A DNA stretch of 64,000 bases from Larus michahellis (taxonomy: Eukaryota; Chordata; Aves; Charadriiformes; Laridae): assembly GCF_964199755.1 (NCBI RefSeq), contig NC_133910.1, forward strand, positions 10,796,711-10,860,710, in the 5' to 3' direction. Position numbers and translations under genes: made by a program. Below, piece by piece: positions 1-15,400 of the stretch. Under the pieces are notes generated by a model. It ran no database searches. It saw only the letters and a program-made list of their open reading frames with translations, and had not been told where the DNA came from. Numbering within the stretch: position 1 is the first letter of the stretch; every line of letters starts with the position of its first letter.

Positions 1-350
1 CATGCCCATCTGTCCCTACAAAAATGCTCATTCAGCAAAACACATGTACCATTTTGATGCAACAAAATTCTTCTTCCTATCCCCTCATACGGCTAAGACT
101 TACAGACACAGCCACATAAAGGCATTTAAGTGAACAGGTGATAGTTTTTCTTAAAATTCAGCTATTCTAGTCAGTGAGGTTTTAATTTTGTTCTTTGTCA
201 TACGTCAGGGGAGGGAAGAGCACTGTGACTAGGGAAAGCCTGAGGAAAAAAGGTATGGCAGACACCTTTAAATATGGCATTTTCAGAAACTTACTGAAGC
301 AATATATTGGTATTTTATCCTAACAGAAAGCAAACAGATCTGCAACCTAC

Positions 351-467
351 TTGTTCTTCCTTCTCTTTGAGGAGTTGTTGTAAGAATTCTATTTCTGCTT
401 CTGCTCTGGCAAGATCCCGAGCTGCACGAGCTGCCTCAGCACAGAACTCTTCGGCTTCCTCAATCTC
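351..467 (-). CDS. CNTRL: CNTRL exon 20, residues 1015-1053, last exon in the window
   Basis: Encodes AARAARDLARAEAEIEFLQQ and ends LLKEKEEQ, aligned with human ARDLTRAEAEIELLQNLLREKGEQ. The donor is GTAGGT. Positions 1-350 are the following intron, in which I see nothing else. Confidence 0.93.
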
Positions 468-3400
468 CTAAAATTGAAATTTTAGTTTGAGCTTTAGTTT
501 GCAAGAATACTTACAATCTTGCAGATGTCTCCTTCAGCTTTGTGAAAAGCTGACTAATAAGAAGCATCAGCACTTGTCTGTTCTGGAATCCCAGGCAAAG
601 TTTATGTAAATTTAACTTCTTTTTTAACTTTACGGTATTTCTACCGAGGAGATGTTAGAATGTAGCCAAAAATGGTTCCCAGTTTTAAAAGCTTGAAACG
701 TAAGAACAAACTTCCATAGTCCCTTCTTTTTGCTATCTTACGTAACAATGTATTATCTATTAGTTAACTTTCAGTTAATAAGAGATTAAACGTGCCTCTC
801 CCTAACCTTCTAACACATGGCAAGAACACCTCTCCATACCCAAATTTACTCAAGCATTTATCTACTGTATTTCAAGAAGAGACTGTCCAAAGCAAGAGCG
901 GTGCAGCAGGACAGTTCAGAATAAAGCTTTGAAGCTGAATTTAAAAGATGTCACCGGGACTGCTCCCATTATGATGGCATGAGAAAGCAGTACTCATATA
1001 GAAGCAATAATTATCAATGTTGTTTTACCTCAGCTCGTTCCTGATTAATTCTGAGAACAGTCCCATGAAGAGCCTTTAGCTGATTTTTAGCAATGGAGAG
1101 CTCTGTGGCTGCCAGTTTATCTGAAGTGATGATTGCTCTCTTTAATTCCTTCAGTTCTTTATCTAGACTGACAAATTGCATTTGTGCCCTGGCATCTTCT
1201 ATTTTTTTCTGAAACCAGGAAAACAATAGGTTTTACAGGTTTTAAGTAAAAATCAGCACAGAAGAAAAGACTTTCTGTTGATATGACTTTTTTCACCCAT
1301 ACATATGCCATTTTGTATTGCATACATAAGAGTAACCTAAAAAAACTAAAGCAGGGACAACCAATAAAATTTAAGGAAAAGAAAGACGTTACATTTAACC
1401 TCTGTGTTCCCTCCCGTATTTGATCTATCTTAGAAAGCAAAATAATTCATAAGTTTTTGAATCTTCTTTTTCAGGAGAAAACACAGTCCCTGGAATTATT
1501 CTTACTCATTCCTACCCTTTTCTCTAAATCTTCCAGTTGAGCAAGAATAGTTTCTTTCTCTTCATCTGCCTCTTGGAGCTGTTGATCAGCAAGGCCCTGA
1601 ATTTCTTCCATGCTCTTTATTTTTTCATGTAAATGCTGAATTTCATTCTCTAACTGATGGACCTGATTCTTATTCTGCCTGTTTTCAGCTTTAACCTGTA
1701 AGTGAAATAAGTTAGAATCAGTAGCCAGAAATATCTTTTTTTTCAACCAAAAGCCACCCTATTTTAATGATTTAAAGAAACAACTTTTTAGCAAGTGTAG
1801 TCACCAGCAGCCAGAAAAGAAAGGAAAAAGAACTGCTTTGCCACCGCGACTATTACGTTTTAAAAGTGCCTGAGTTATTTTGGTAGTGGTATGTATAGTG
1901 ATTTTTTGAGGTGATTACTAGCAATATTTTTGTACCTATAATTAAATCATTGCTGCCTCCAAGACGTATCATTGAGTCTAAATTCTAATTCAGCAAATAA
2001 TCAGGCAAAAATCATAAAGACTATTAATAAAAAAAAAAATTCAAACTACTGTTCCACGAACACCAAAAAGCAGGTCTCTCCTTGTTATCATACAGCTAAA
2101 ATTTGCTATGAGACTGCTTGTGGAAGGTTTAATGTACGTTAAACCCTTCTCCTCCAAGCAACATTTTTGCAAGCTTTATATAATAAAAGCCAACAAAAGG
2201 TTGTAAAGCATGTGTCCTGTCAAATACCCCATTTAACACTTATCAAAAGAGAAAGCAAGGATGACTGATGTATTTCACTACTTTACTTTAACCAGAATTT
2301 CACAGTATACATAGCGTAGAAGTAGTCAATTATTTGTTTTTCCTCTTCAAAGCTTTTTCTGGCTTACAGTTTCTTTATAACTAGAATTAGTACATGACAT
2401 ACATTTGTGCACAACAGGAAAATCAAAACTCTAAGAGTTCATATTCCTGTTCTAATTACGAGTAACAGCATCCTGCTCTGATGCAAGATGTTGGTGTGTT
2501 TCTGACAAGTAAACGTATTCAATTTGTCTACCTGCAGTAAAATTATATCTCTCTGAAAGACAGAGCGTAGCAAAGCCACATCCAGAGTGAAACTTCATCC
2601 TTCGGCTCCAAGTTACATTTTTTTAGGCTATATTGAAATTGTCTTACTCTTGCTTTCATTGTTTTGATACGTGCCTGTCTATATTTCTCCTGTACTTCTT
2701 CCAGTTTTTCCTGCTGGGATACCATTTCTTCCTGCAATTGTCTCTGTCTAGCCCATGCCTTCTCTTTTTCTCTCTGAGCATCAGCAAGGATGTCATTAAT
2801 TTCTTTCTGCAGATTTGCAAGGCTTTTCCCTAAAACATCAGCTGAATTCTGACATCTGAAAGAGAAACAATCCAAGTTCCAAGACAGAAAATGGCAATTT
2901 TAAATTGTGATACCAGATACTGAAATAATGAAACCTAAGACAACAGTGCAAATTTAAGACATCCAATGTAAATGAGTTCAGGTGCAGCACTGAACATGTT
3001 AGACTGCACAGACAGACCTCTATCCTGGCTTTATTTATTTATACCGTTCTATCTTTGTTTATTACCATCCTTTGTTGCTAGGGGCAAACAGGGGAAAAAT
3101 AGTTTACCCTGTCCCTTGCAGTGAAACCCAAAAGGACTGCATATTCCCCTCAGTAATACAGTTACTGAGCTCAGGTGGTGTTCTCTTAACAACCACTGGG
3201 TGCTGAAGTTCAGGTTTGAACTGCCCCAAGCTGGACGCAGCAGGATGCGGCACATGTACCTTGCTGCTCTCATGTACTTACCGATTTTGCATACACAAAT
3301 CTAACACTGTTTGTACTTTTATTTTACTCACTTAATCTCTCCAACTCCTGTTTGAAGCTTTTGCTTGAGTTCATCTATACGAGCTAAGACTTCCTCAGGA

Positions 3401-6400
3401 TGAATTAAGTTACCAACTGCATGGTTTAGCTGATTCTGAAGATCTTTAAGCTGTTGTTTCAGGAGATTGTTGTCCCCCTAAAAAAAACCAAACACATAGA
3501 CAAAAAAACCCACCTACACAACCATAAGCAAACAAACATAGAAACGATAAAAGCTAGAATTTTTAATATGTAGATGTGTTTTGGGGTTTGTGGTGGTGTT
3601 TTTTGGGGGGGACTGGGGTTCATTGTAGGTCCCTTCCAAACGGGCTCTTCTATTCTGGTGGTCATTGTACCCTCTGAGGAGTGTGTGAGATGGGAGAGAA
3701 AGTATGCAAGAGTGAGAGAAAAGGGCGTTTCTTTGCCAGCCATATTTTGAAGATCTTCAACCCAGTATATTACTGTTGCCTAAAGAAATCCTGTTGATTG
3801 AGCCCTTCAGCAGCTCTGTACGCTTATGCACTTCATAAAATGCCAGACAGCTCAAGGATCACAAGCTCTGTTGCCTATTATACTTGGATGCCATTGCTGT
3901 TTTGTGGCAATTAAGTAAGATTCCTCAGGACCACAGGTTTAAATAGAGACAGTAAGCTTTACTCCAGGTATCGGATCAGCTTTTTCTTCTGCATCCAAAT
4001 AGTTTTCTTACTGACATGTACTGGATGAAGCTTGTGGGAAATTATGTAACAATTTATCAATCCCTCTGCAATATAACTGAGCAGCTCTAAAATTATTTTA
4101 AAGGTCAATCTAAATATCTAAAATAGACAGCTAAGACTATGGTATCGGGTTTCTGGACAAGAAAACTGAAATCAAGAAGTCATAAATACTACTGAACTTC
4201 AAAACAAGATCATACAGAATCCTTTAAAATTTTTACAACTTTCCCCTTGGGGGAGTGGGAAACACACCGCGTTATCAGGTAACTTTTTAAAGGCAACAAA
4301 TACTTCACCTGCAATTGTTTGAACTGAGAAAGGAGCTTATAATTTTGTTGTTCCTTCTCTTCTGCTAGTTGTGCTTTAGTCAGAGCATTCTCTAATGCTT
4401 GCCTTTCTTTTTCAAGTTCAGCTTGCAGGGCTGACAGTTCCATCTACAAACACAGAAAACGTTCGGATTAATATCCCCACTCCCAACCCCAACCTGTCAC
4501 CCAAATACACAACAGCTGTATTTCTTATAACAATATGATAACACCTCCTAAAAAAAAAACCCTCAAACAAAACAAAAACCACAAAATCCAAGAAAACAAC
4601 CCCAACCATCCCAAATTAACCCATCCCCATAGGTAGCAGGAATTTTTCCTAAAACGTCACCTTGATCATCACCATCATCACTGGTACTATAAATTCTAAT
4701 CTAGACCTAGCATGAGTATGTCTCACCCACCAGGTAACTGACAGACATACATTTTATCAGTGCTCTACAGAAAGCTTTCAAGTTTTTCCTGAAACATCAA
4801 AACCAAAAGACTTGGAGGGGTTGGGGACAAAACATCATTCTTCACTATTTTGCATTTTCATTTCTGCCTGCAGTCTGGAATGTGCAGTTGGAATATGTCT
4901 TGCAAAAAAACCCCAGCGTGTTCATTTCTGATGAATGGAAACTGAACTGAGATAGCAGTTGTACATCATCATCATACATAAATCCAAATGAGGATCCCCA
5001 ACAGCAAGATAAAATGGGACTGCACAAATTAAAGTATACATTTTTTTCCCCAGCAGAAAGCTACTACTTTATAATATATTACAAAATCAAAAAAGACTGC
5101 TATAAAACTGAATTTCCCCTGCAAAGAGCAAAGGCAACCTTCGACTTTCACCTACTACTTTTCACAGGACTGCTTTAGTTTCGTTTCTTTGACTTGTGCA
5201 TGGTTCTCTCTTTCCAAAGAGACACAGATTATTATTTTCCCTTTACATACAGTGAATATTCTCTACAGGGTCCCCAAATGATCCGTACCTTCAATGCACA
5301 GTTATAAATCCCAGCAAACTGATACCACCTTCCATTTGGAGGCACACCTAAACCAACAATTATCTGCAAGTCAATGCTGGAGATGTGGTATGGAGGAAAG
5401 TTTGGTTGTCCCTTATCCCAGGGTATATTATTCCTTTGGCAGTGTAAGAGCTCTGTTCTTACCTGGCTAAGTTGTTTCAGTCTTTCCAATTCTTCTTTTT
5501 GCTGATTGGCTTCGGTGTCTCTGTCTCTTAGCTGAGCTTCCAGTTCAGCCTCATAGGCACTGATGTCCCTTTGTGCATCTCTAAGCGATTCATTTATTTC
5601 TCGCTGCTCTTGGAGTGCACCTTCCAGCATTATAATTTCCTGGAATTTTACATTCATTTTAGAAGTATGCACACAGGAGAGACAAGATTTCTTACAGTAT
5701 GTTGCCTCTCTTCCTCTGTTACTCTGGAGCTCACCATCACCGCGACAGCAGGTAGATCGAAGTAACTAACCCCGATCACTAAACATTAAAACTTAAAGCT
5801 AGGTGGCGCTACTACATTCAAAGCTCAGGTCAATGACACTACTGTGACAGACTGTACAAAAATCTACACTTAAGTTGGAAAGGTGTAGCTTGAAGTGATA
5901 CGCATTTGTCCTTGGTACTAAGGTTTACGTAAAACTTACCAGGCTACTAAGACAGCTCTCTCAGTAACTGCCTGATAGCACGGATGCAAGATAATAATAT
6001 GCACATCCTCAGCGAGTGTCCAGACAGTTTTCACTAATGCAATTCATTATGACATCGACTGCAAATCCATTTTTAGTAATGTCTGAAAGGCAAAGCCTGC
6101 ATTTCTGAGACATTTTCCATAAAGTACAGATTTACTGAGTGTCTCTTGCAACTGGTTTTAAAGGCCAAATTCTGTTCTAAAGGTGCGTGGACACATCTAA
6201 TTGAAGTTACCATATCAAAAATTTATATTATCCAAGAAACTGTGCTTTGCTATTCCCAATTTGGTCATTTGCCCCGCCCCCCCCCCCCCCTTTTTTTTTT
6301 TTAAGGTTTATTCTTCAGTATCTGAATTTGGGAAGCAACATAGTATTAAAGCCTTACTTGTCTCATATTTTCTGCATCCATGGCAACTATTTCCAGGTTG

Positions 6401-9400
6401 TTTCTTTCCTTTTCTAGATCTGCCAATCTTCGTAGCAAAGATTCTTTATCCTTCTGCAACTCCTTACATTCATCATTGGCCTGTTTTGCCTGACACTTAA
6501 CACTTTGCAGGTATTCCTGCAATCCAAGGATAATACTTTCTAAATCCCTTTTCAGTGCTTCATTTGTTGCTATTTGACCTGCAGAAATGCAAAACAAATT
6601 TGAGATAGTTAAGGAAACACACCTATTTACAAAATAAAAAACCTGCCTTTCTTAATCTTCTTTAAGATTTTCACCTATTGGAATACGTAGTAACAACAAG
6701 TAACCAGAACTCAACCAGAACGCGCCTGTGCTGTGTTTTATAGGCTAGGAGTTCCCATGTTACCGTCTTAACCTGACCACTGGAAGAGTTAAACGAAACT
6801 GCAGTTCTTTGTGCCCTCTTGCCTGCCACCTAAGATGACATTTGCTACCTTTACACCTAAATCAGTTTTGTTTTAGTTTTTATATTCTTATTCTTTTCTG
6901 GGATATTTACTTTCATATGAACTAGACATATAGTAAATGTATACAAAAATTTAGTTCATTGACTTTATTAAACCAGTTTCCAAAACTTCTCTCCACCTCA
7001 AGGAAAAAACAAACAAAAAAGCCCCACGAACCTATCCCGCAAACAACTTTCCCCCAACCATGTACATGTGAGATGAACATAAAAAAAAAATAAAAAAAAA
7101 TTACACCAAGTCTCCTTTTAGATCAGTTAAGAATAGCTTTTCAACCTTTTCCTACGCATTCTTTATGTCATTTAAGCAAAGATAAACAAAATTGAATCCT
7201 TAGTTCAATTGTTACATTATCCTTACTACAAGAAACACTGTAAGATATGAAGAAAAAATTACCATCAGTGAGCTGCTGCTCCAAGTCCTTGATTTCCTCA
7301 GTTTCCTTAGCAATCCTAGAGAGCATTTCGTCCAGGCGACTCTCAAGCTGTTTGTAATGTTTGTTCATTACATCAAACTGCTGTTCTTTACTTGCTTTTT
7401 GAGCTTTCATGTGAGCCTGTAAATTAAGAGTTGGAAAGGTAAAGTGGGACAATGTCAATACAGATTAAAAAAAGTCAAATTAATATTTTAGCTCAGTTCT
7501 GCAGTGTCTTACCACCAGCAGTAAAAGTCACAAGCATGTTGTGTTGTTGTGGTGCTTGGGAGTTTTTTTGTTTTTTTATCTCATTACTGCCCCACAAAGA
7601 ATCCCAGATAGGCAAGCAATCTGTGTGACTAGCAGCATTGTTAGTAGTCTGCCCCTTGCCCAGGCATGATGAACAAGGCCTGCATTTATAAATTATTACT
7701 CATGGCTACTACCTTTCGTCCTGCCTTTACTTTCTGTTATACAATTTCCTCTTTCAGTCAAGAACAAACATGATTTCCTACAGAAGCTTTAATCCTGTCA
7801 TCCTGCATTGCCTTCACATCAGATGATGCTTTAGAACATGTCAGGTCACCACCCAAAGAAAAATACTCTGAACAACCAGCAAGTCAGGCTAACTTTATAG
7901 CAAAGATTTACTTAAAGCAGATTTTAAAAAGGTATTTTTTTTTTAAAAAATATTTACGGGAAATACACCGTACCTGCAACTCACACAGATTCTGGTCAGG
8001 ACTTCATGCATTTAATATGAATTAACTAGGTTATCACTATACAAAACTAGGTTATCAACACAATATAGTGCTATCTGTTTCTCACTCGTATGAAATTACT
8101 CACAAATACCTCAAATGCCAGAAAACTTAAAAAAGCACAGAATTACACTGTCATGACAAGCAGCGCCTTTTTCTTACTAATCAAAAAAATAAATCAAGCC
8201 AGCAGTAGAAATTTTAAATACAAGTTCACAAAAAGTAATTTATAAAGTTGCTTCTGTAACAAAAGTAATGGGTAAAACCATAGCTTTCTGTATTTTTAAT
8301 GTATTAAACCTGAAGTTATTTTTAACATTCCCGTTAGTACAATTCAACTTGTCACCTTGTTAAAGACAACCAGCCATCCGGCTTTCAAAAGTGAAATTTC
8401 AACAAGTAAAACCCAAGCAGAGGCGCTGCTGCTGAGTCATTTTGCTGCAGCTGCAGAATGTCACACGGGAGCTGTTTAAAAAAATCCAAACACTTACAGC
8501 TTTGCCTTTGTCTTGTCTTCCTCCGGTACCGCATGCAAAACGCCCCACCCCCGAGCTAGAATTCATTCGACTAAAGAACCGGTATCTTCAGCTCAGAAGG
8601 CGTTAAGCGGAGTCTCCCATCTTCTCCGGCCGCCCCTGCCCCGGCAGCAGCCGGAGCTCCCCGGGCCGCCGCCCGGGCCGTTCCCCGCTCCCCGGGCCGC
8701 CCCCCGGCCGTTCCCCGGGCCGTTGGCCGCGGCCGGCGCTTCCTGTGTTGTGATTTGAAGCGGGAAGGGCCGGGCTCGGTGCCGGCGAGGGGCCGGGCCC
8801 CGAGTTTAGGGATCCTGCCCCAAACGCGCACAGCCCTGCTGGTACTTAACTGCTCAGTCAAAAATAATAATAATAAAAAAAATAATGCATGTTTTAAAAG
8901 TGTTTGCAGACCTCAGCAGAGAACAGGAGCCAAGCATAAAAGTTCTTTCTTTGCATACTTAAAGGCATCAAGCTGGCCTGAAAAGCTCTCATTTAAAAAG
9001 ACACAAGCTTTTTTAAAAACTATTTTAAAAGTAACTCAAGTTCATTTTAATGTCTATAAACATTTGCTGCACCCAAACATAGTTAATAACTCAGAAATCA
9101 AAGGTCCTGCTTCCCTGGAGCTCAAAATAAATGAGACTGTCAAGTTCGAGCTCTTCTTGGTGCATCGAGCCTTGCCCCAACCCTGTAACATGGGACCTCA
9201 GAGACCACCTTGAATTGGTCAGTAATGACAGGACCGTATGTGACAGCAGAGAAAGGGCATTACGCCCCACCAAAAAGGCAGTACAAATAGTTCTAATTAT
9301 GAAAAGATTTATTGAAAAGTGATTCTATTTTTTGGATGCTGGACTGCCACGGAAAGCCAAAGCTGCTGCTGCCTTCAAGCTGTCTGCAGTTTTCAGGCTG

Positions 9401-12400
9401 GAACATTAATAAAAGTTGTCACCACTTGGTCCAGGGCAGCCACATCTGCTACTCCAGACAGTTTTTCTAGGCCGACCTCTTGCAAACAGACTTTTGTGCC
9501 AATGCAAGAGCCCTCTGACAAAGCAGAGCTTCAGCTATAGGCCTGCAGCAGTTACACACACCTTGAAAATCTTTAAGGCCAGATTGTACAAAAAGATGCG
9601 TTAAGGATTTCATACACAGAAGTTGTCTCTGAGGGTCTGCGCAGCACGTTTTTGCAAAGCATAAAGATCTAGTTTGTAACGTGCTGTAAAGCAACTGCAC
9701 TGAAAATTAGTTGCCCAAGCACTTAACCAAAATTGGTTTTTGTGTTGAGTTTTTTTTGTTTGTTTGTTTGTTTTAGAGTTATGAGGAGTTGTATGTTTTT
9801 CAAATGGTAACAGCAAAGGCAACTGATAAATAGCTAAAGAATATGTAATTCACAAGATAGGTGCAACTGAGTGGTAATCAGTTAAAATAGTCTTTACTAC
9901 ATTTCTCAGTACATGACTATACGCAGAACATAAAAAGATTTCAGTTTTTACTTACGTGTCTTGGATCTTCAGGATTTACAGAAGCAAGAGAACTCTGCAA
10001 GTCTGCAAGCTCTTTCTGTTTTTTCCCTATTTCTCTTTTCTGTTTCTCCATTTGTTTTTCCAGTTCTAAAGCTTCCTTGCGTAGCTGATGCAGGATTTGT
10101 ATCTTTTCACTCAGTTGCTGTTCAAGACCTTCCTTGTTGGCCTGTGATAACTGGAGATCGTGTTAGGAGGTTGGGTAAAAAGCCAAATTGAAAATACACA
10201 GCTGATCAAGAACATTTTTAAAAGTTAAATCAGACTGCTAGTTTAGCCTAACAGGTTGCCTAAAAATGATCTGTTCATGGATTTGAATCTTCTTAAGATA
10301 AAAAAAACCTCATAGGATTTTCTCAAAAGAAATTAGAAAATACAAAGACAGTTTGCTTATGGCAACTAGAAACCTTGTAATGTTAGTCTACCATGCAAGG
10401 AAATGCCAGAACCCTCATTTTGACCATTATCTTGTGCTTTGTTTCCAAACAAGACTTCAAAAGTCTCTTGTATAAGTCCTTCTTGCAGTCTTAAGAAGAC
10501 TATCCAGATTGCCTTTTTTTCCCTTCCCACAGTTACGGCTTCTTAAGTAAAAAATGGAAGATTCTGGTCATTGATTTTAAGGCAAGTTTAAAGACTAAAA
10601 ATAGCAATAATTTATGACAGTTGTTGAAGAAATGGAAGATGCAATTTTAGTTTAATGTTTATAAATATTTAAATTTATTGCTGTCAGTTATGTAGCTACA
10701 TTGCTTATTATTAGCTGCACAACTAAACCTACACAGTTACAGTCCTTCCTGAAAGGCCTTTTCTGATAAATTGGGATATATTCAATCCACACAATTATAT
10801 TGAGAAGTTCAGGTAAAACTTCCTCTCTCATGAACGTGCGTGTCATGTCATAAGCACCTCTTACGGTGTTGTGACATTGCTCTGTTACTTTCTGCTCTGT
10901 CTACTAAGCCTTTCAGGAGCTATAAGCTTCTGGTTATCGGAACTGAGAAGATAAGTTCAAATTCAAATCTAAATCTCCTGCTGCATAATGCAGTGACCCT
11001 TAACTGCCCACTTACTGCAGTACTCAAATCTGTATTTATGTTCTTTCAGAGCGTTCTGGAGAAAATTAACAATCAGCAGCAGCATCATGTGGAACATGTC
11101 TAGATACAATTAATTGTACTACAAATCTGACATCTTATTTATAAACAAGCTATCTAAAACCTGTAAGATTTTTTTTGATGCATGACAAATAGATTTATAT
11201 CTGTCCAATGGCCCCTTTAAAAAAAAAACAGGGAGAAAAACAGTTACATTTTCTACATCAACACTGCTTCAAACATTCACTTAGCTTCTTTGCATACTTT
11301 TTTCTGAGCCAGAGAATCCTCCAGTTGTTGCAGTTCCCCCGTTACTTTCAAAACCTGTTGCTCTGCATTTGCTATTGCACTTTGCAGTTCTTCTAATCTT
11401 CTTTGTGCTGCAGGCAAAAAAACCCAACAAAACCCACAACCCCACAAAATACTTTACAGTATTCTGTATAACAGAATACGCATATTTTCTTTTAAAACAT
11501 TAATAAGAATGCATTTTCTTAAGACAGTGATAATCAACGCTAATACAGTCTGGTTTCTCAAAAAGTACATCTAAAGTTTTTTTAATGGATCTCATACAAT
11601 TAAATTAGTGCATCAAATATGAAACCTCCCTAGCACTCTCTTTTCAGTAATATTTAATCCTTCCATCCTGAGTAATATTAAAATAATATCAAAAAGAAAT
11701 TGTAATGGTTTTGACCCAAAATGCATCAAGTACAGTGCTTAGAAATTACAGCACTGACAGCTTTTGACACACTATTGCTATTCTCATGTCAAGTATGCGT
11801 CAAGCATTTAATCAGTGGAATACACTACATTGATATACCTATTTTAACTTTTATTTGATAAAAATTAAGATTTTACCTGAGTGAATCTTTTTTTCTTTGG
11901 TCTCTAGTAGTTCATCTAGAGTTTGGAGCTGCAATTTCATCTGGGGTTTCTGACAGAAGTCATTTTCATCTAGCTGCATTTTTCCAATCTCCATCTGCTG
12001 AGCTTTGCTAGCAATGTAGCCTTCTCCTATAAACATATTTCTTTTATACCTAGCTTTACCAATGTATGGGCTTTCACCAGGTAAGTTATCAAGTTCAACA
12101 TCCTGAAATGTATGAAGCAATATGTCTTTATATGTATTTCAGAAATATGGTTGCAGTCAACTCATAATATACATTTGACTCTCTTAACATGCATATAAAG
12201 GAAAACCAATATGAAATTCAAATCATTAGAAGAAAACAGACTACACTTGACTTGTTTGGCCTTGAACATTCTTATTATTTTATAATGGAATTAAAACCAA
12301 CCCAATTAGGGTATGATCAGTTTGTGGCAAATGGGTAACGCCAGATAATATTTAACTGGAGGCATTTTTTATAATATTTTAGACTAGTAAGATAGTATAG

Positions 12401-15400
12401 ACTAGTAATATACTAGACTTAGTAATACAGATGATACTTAGTCCATCATATTGTTGCATTTAAACCTTACTCAAACATAACTTAAAAAAATGATTCATAG
12501 TTAATGATTACTGATCTTTACTTTCTTGTGCAGACCCCTTTCTTTCAGGCATCTCTGCGATTGTTTTGCAAGTATGACAGAGGTTAGCTCGACTATGAGA
12601 AAAAAACAACAGAAAAAGGACTGAAATTCTAATACCGTTTAACTCAAGAACATTCTGGCTTGTGGAATTTCTCCACATGAAAGGGCCTCCAGAATTAAGC
12701 CAGAAGAAAGGACTGTCATTTATGGACTACCATTTCTTTGGTTAATAATAAGAATTAAATGTTTCTTCATTGACTCTACTTAGCTAAACCATACATGTGT
12801 AGGTATGTATACTAATATTCAACACATTAAGTGTCACTCAGATTCATTTCAAATCTTGTAACTTATGGTTTTAAAATTAGATTTTTATATTTCATAAACA
12901 ATAACTCTTAATAAAGCAGTATCTATTGGAATGCTAGAAAAACTGTTAAGTTTTCTGTTTTCTGAGTTGAAAAGCAAGAGAAACAACAATGAAAAGATCC
13001 ATTCTTTTTAAAAAATTATTACCTCTGATGGAAAGTAATTTAATGGCTCAAATTTTGCATCAATCTTATAAAATGCCAGTTCCTGCTCCAATTCATACTG
13101 CTTCTGGCAAGCTCGGGTTAGCTCCGTTGTCTTCTGCTTTAACTAATAAACCAGTAAACAAAGTAAGTTGGTTCATTCAAGTGTCATCATTGTCACATAC
13201 ATTTCAGTTCAGCAGAGAGCAAGGCAAGGATATTAACTTTGAAACAAAGCTCACAGCAGAAAAAGATGGTGTATTTTGGATCAAGACTATCAAAGTGCAA
13301 CTTTATTACAAGATACAATATGACGACTAACAGTAGACAAGAACCCCACAATTAATATAACACAAATGATCACATGAAAGGCCTTTTAAGTTTACATGTA
13401 TCAAAGGTTTGAAAATAAATTTGTGACTAACTCACAATAAAAAAAAAATAATTTGGGTACAATCCTTTAGAAAAATCAATGCCAAATAATGAATATATTT
13501 TCTGCTACTCATGAGCAGTTCAACACTTATTGTCTGTAAGAGAAACAAAACATCTCAAGTGTACAGAGCCTATGCATTTCATTTTGGCTTAACTTTGTGC
13601 TATTTTGTTTTAAATAAAAGTCCATCATGTGATTTCTTTTTAAATCAACTTTTCACGCTGAATACCTGAAGGAGAACATGCAGCAAAACTCCAATAGACA
13701 GTGGAAAGCAGGACTAATGGAGGAAAAGAAATAGAACAGACTGGAATAAAGGAAAGGCTTAAAGGAAGATTTTAAAACCCAATATGTGTCAAGCAAAAAT
13801 TATCTGTGTTTCAAAGAAAAAAAAATACGAAAAAAAGAAATCAAGAAAGTTGCATCCAAAACCCACAGTGAATATACAGCCTTACTGGAACACTTTATAC
13901 AAATGCTCCTACTGCAGTAAACATGCAAATAAATCCTAGAAATAAAAATAACCATGCAACCCAGGAGCACAGTAGGGCTACCTTTAGTGAGGAATAAAGG
14001 CTCTGCGGAAAGGGAACTGTGACAAACCAATACACCAGCTAAAGGAGGAAAGAAGCAAGCAAAGTTTGTCATCCAAAGGGTAAGAGTGGGTTAAGTTGCA
14101 AAATATACGCTGCTAAATCTCACTATACTGAAAACTACATCTTAGAAATAAGCTGCTGGTTTAGTGTGCGTGTCCACAGAATAAACAGCTATAGAAATAT
14201 TAGATATAGAGATTCTGAAGGAAAAAATTTTAGAGGACAAGTCTAACAAGTAAGATAAAAGCTATATTTTAAGTTCCAATCAGGTCATTCACAACGGAGC
14301 ACTCTCAAGCCAACAGGACTTCTCTTGCATTTTATAGCTACCACTGAAAGGCACCTGTCAAACCTAAGATCTTAGGATGATGTGAATAAAGTACAAGTAA
14401 ACTAATGGACATTACCAGAACAATAATCAAGCGGTATTACTGACATACAACACCTTGCTTTTGTAAAAGCATTTAATCTTTTCCCTTATTGCAGCAGCAC
14501 TTTAAAGTCCAAGCAACACAGGAGACTCAGTACACTGGCAATTTAGCAGCTAAAGGATCCTTAACCTTTCATCAACTGACAAAATTTTAAACGACAACAA
14601 CAAAAAATTACTAGAGACAAACAAATAAGTTACTATGAAGTATAAATTACAAAAGTGATACTGATTACTGGCTCAATATACTTACTTTATCCACAGGAAG
14701 AACACTGAAGAAGTGATGAAGGAATAATCAATCTCTAAAAGTTGAGTGCCTGAGTTCTGTCTCTCAATTTTAAACATAAACCACCAGCCATTTGCACTCC
14801 CACATTGACTGCTCTGTTTCTGACATCAAAACTTCCAAATACTTACTTAGTGCAAGTGATTATCTTACCAATTCATTTTTGGTGCCCAGGTCCCTTTGTA
14901 GGTCTTCATAGCTTTGTTTCTGTTGCAAAGTCTTTTCTTTTAACGATTTGTTGACCTCATCCTGATGGCGAAGTTGCTCAAGCACTTTGGACTGGTTAAG
15001 TTTAAGGTTCTCTATCTCCTTTACTGCATTTTCCAATTCTCTTTCTAATTTTTCTATCTCTTCTGAAAAACCAAAATAATAGAAAAATTAAAATAGAAAA
15101 TCTTCTCCTTCTAAGAAGTTTTATGTCACTCACTTAAGTTCTAATATATTACTATTACCTAAATTAAACCTCTCTAGAGCTTCCTGCCTGTCGCGATTTG
15201 TCACTGGCTGTCCATCCAAGTTTTCCAGCGCTCGCAAGTGGAATATGGTGTACAAGCGGTAGTGAGGCAGACTTACAACTGGATTATCAGCAAGGAATAG
15301 AGAAGTCAGATCTTGTAGAGGCTTTAGTTTAGCTATATCATGGAGCTAAATCAAAGACAAATGGAACAACTTTAGACATCCTTTCAAAAACAATTAAACC

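Noticed and set aside
8513-8758. Proline-rich plus-strand open frame in the internal CpG island
   Set aside because: GC-rich DNA gives long open frames by chance. The composition is Pro/Ala/Arg only, and it is antisense to the better supported alternative exon.
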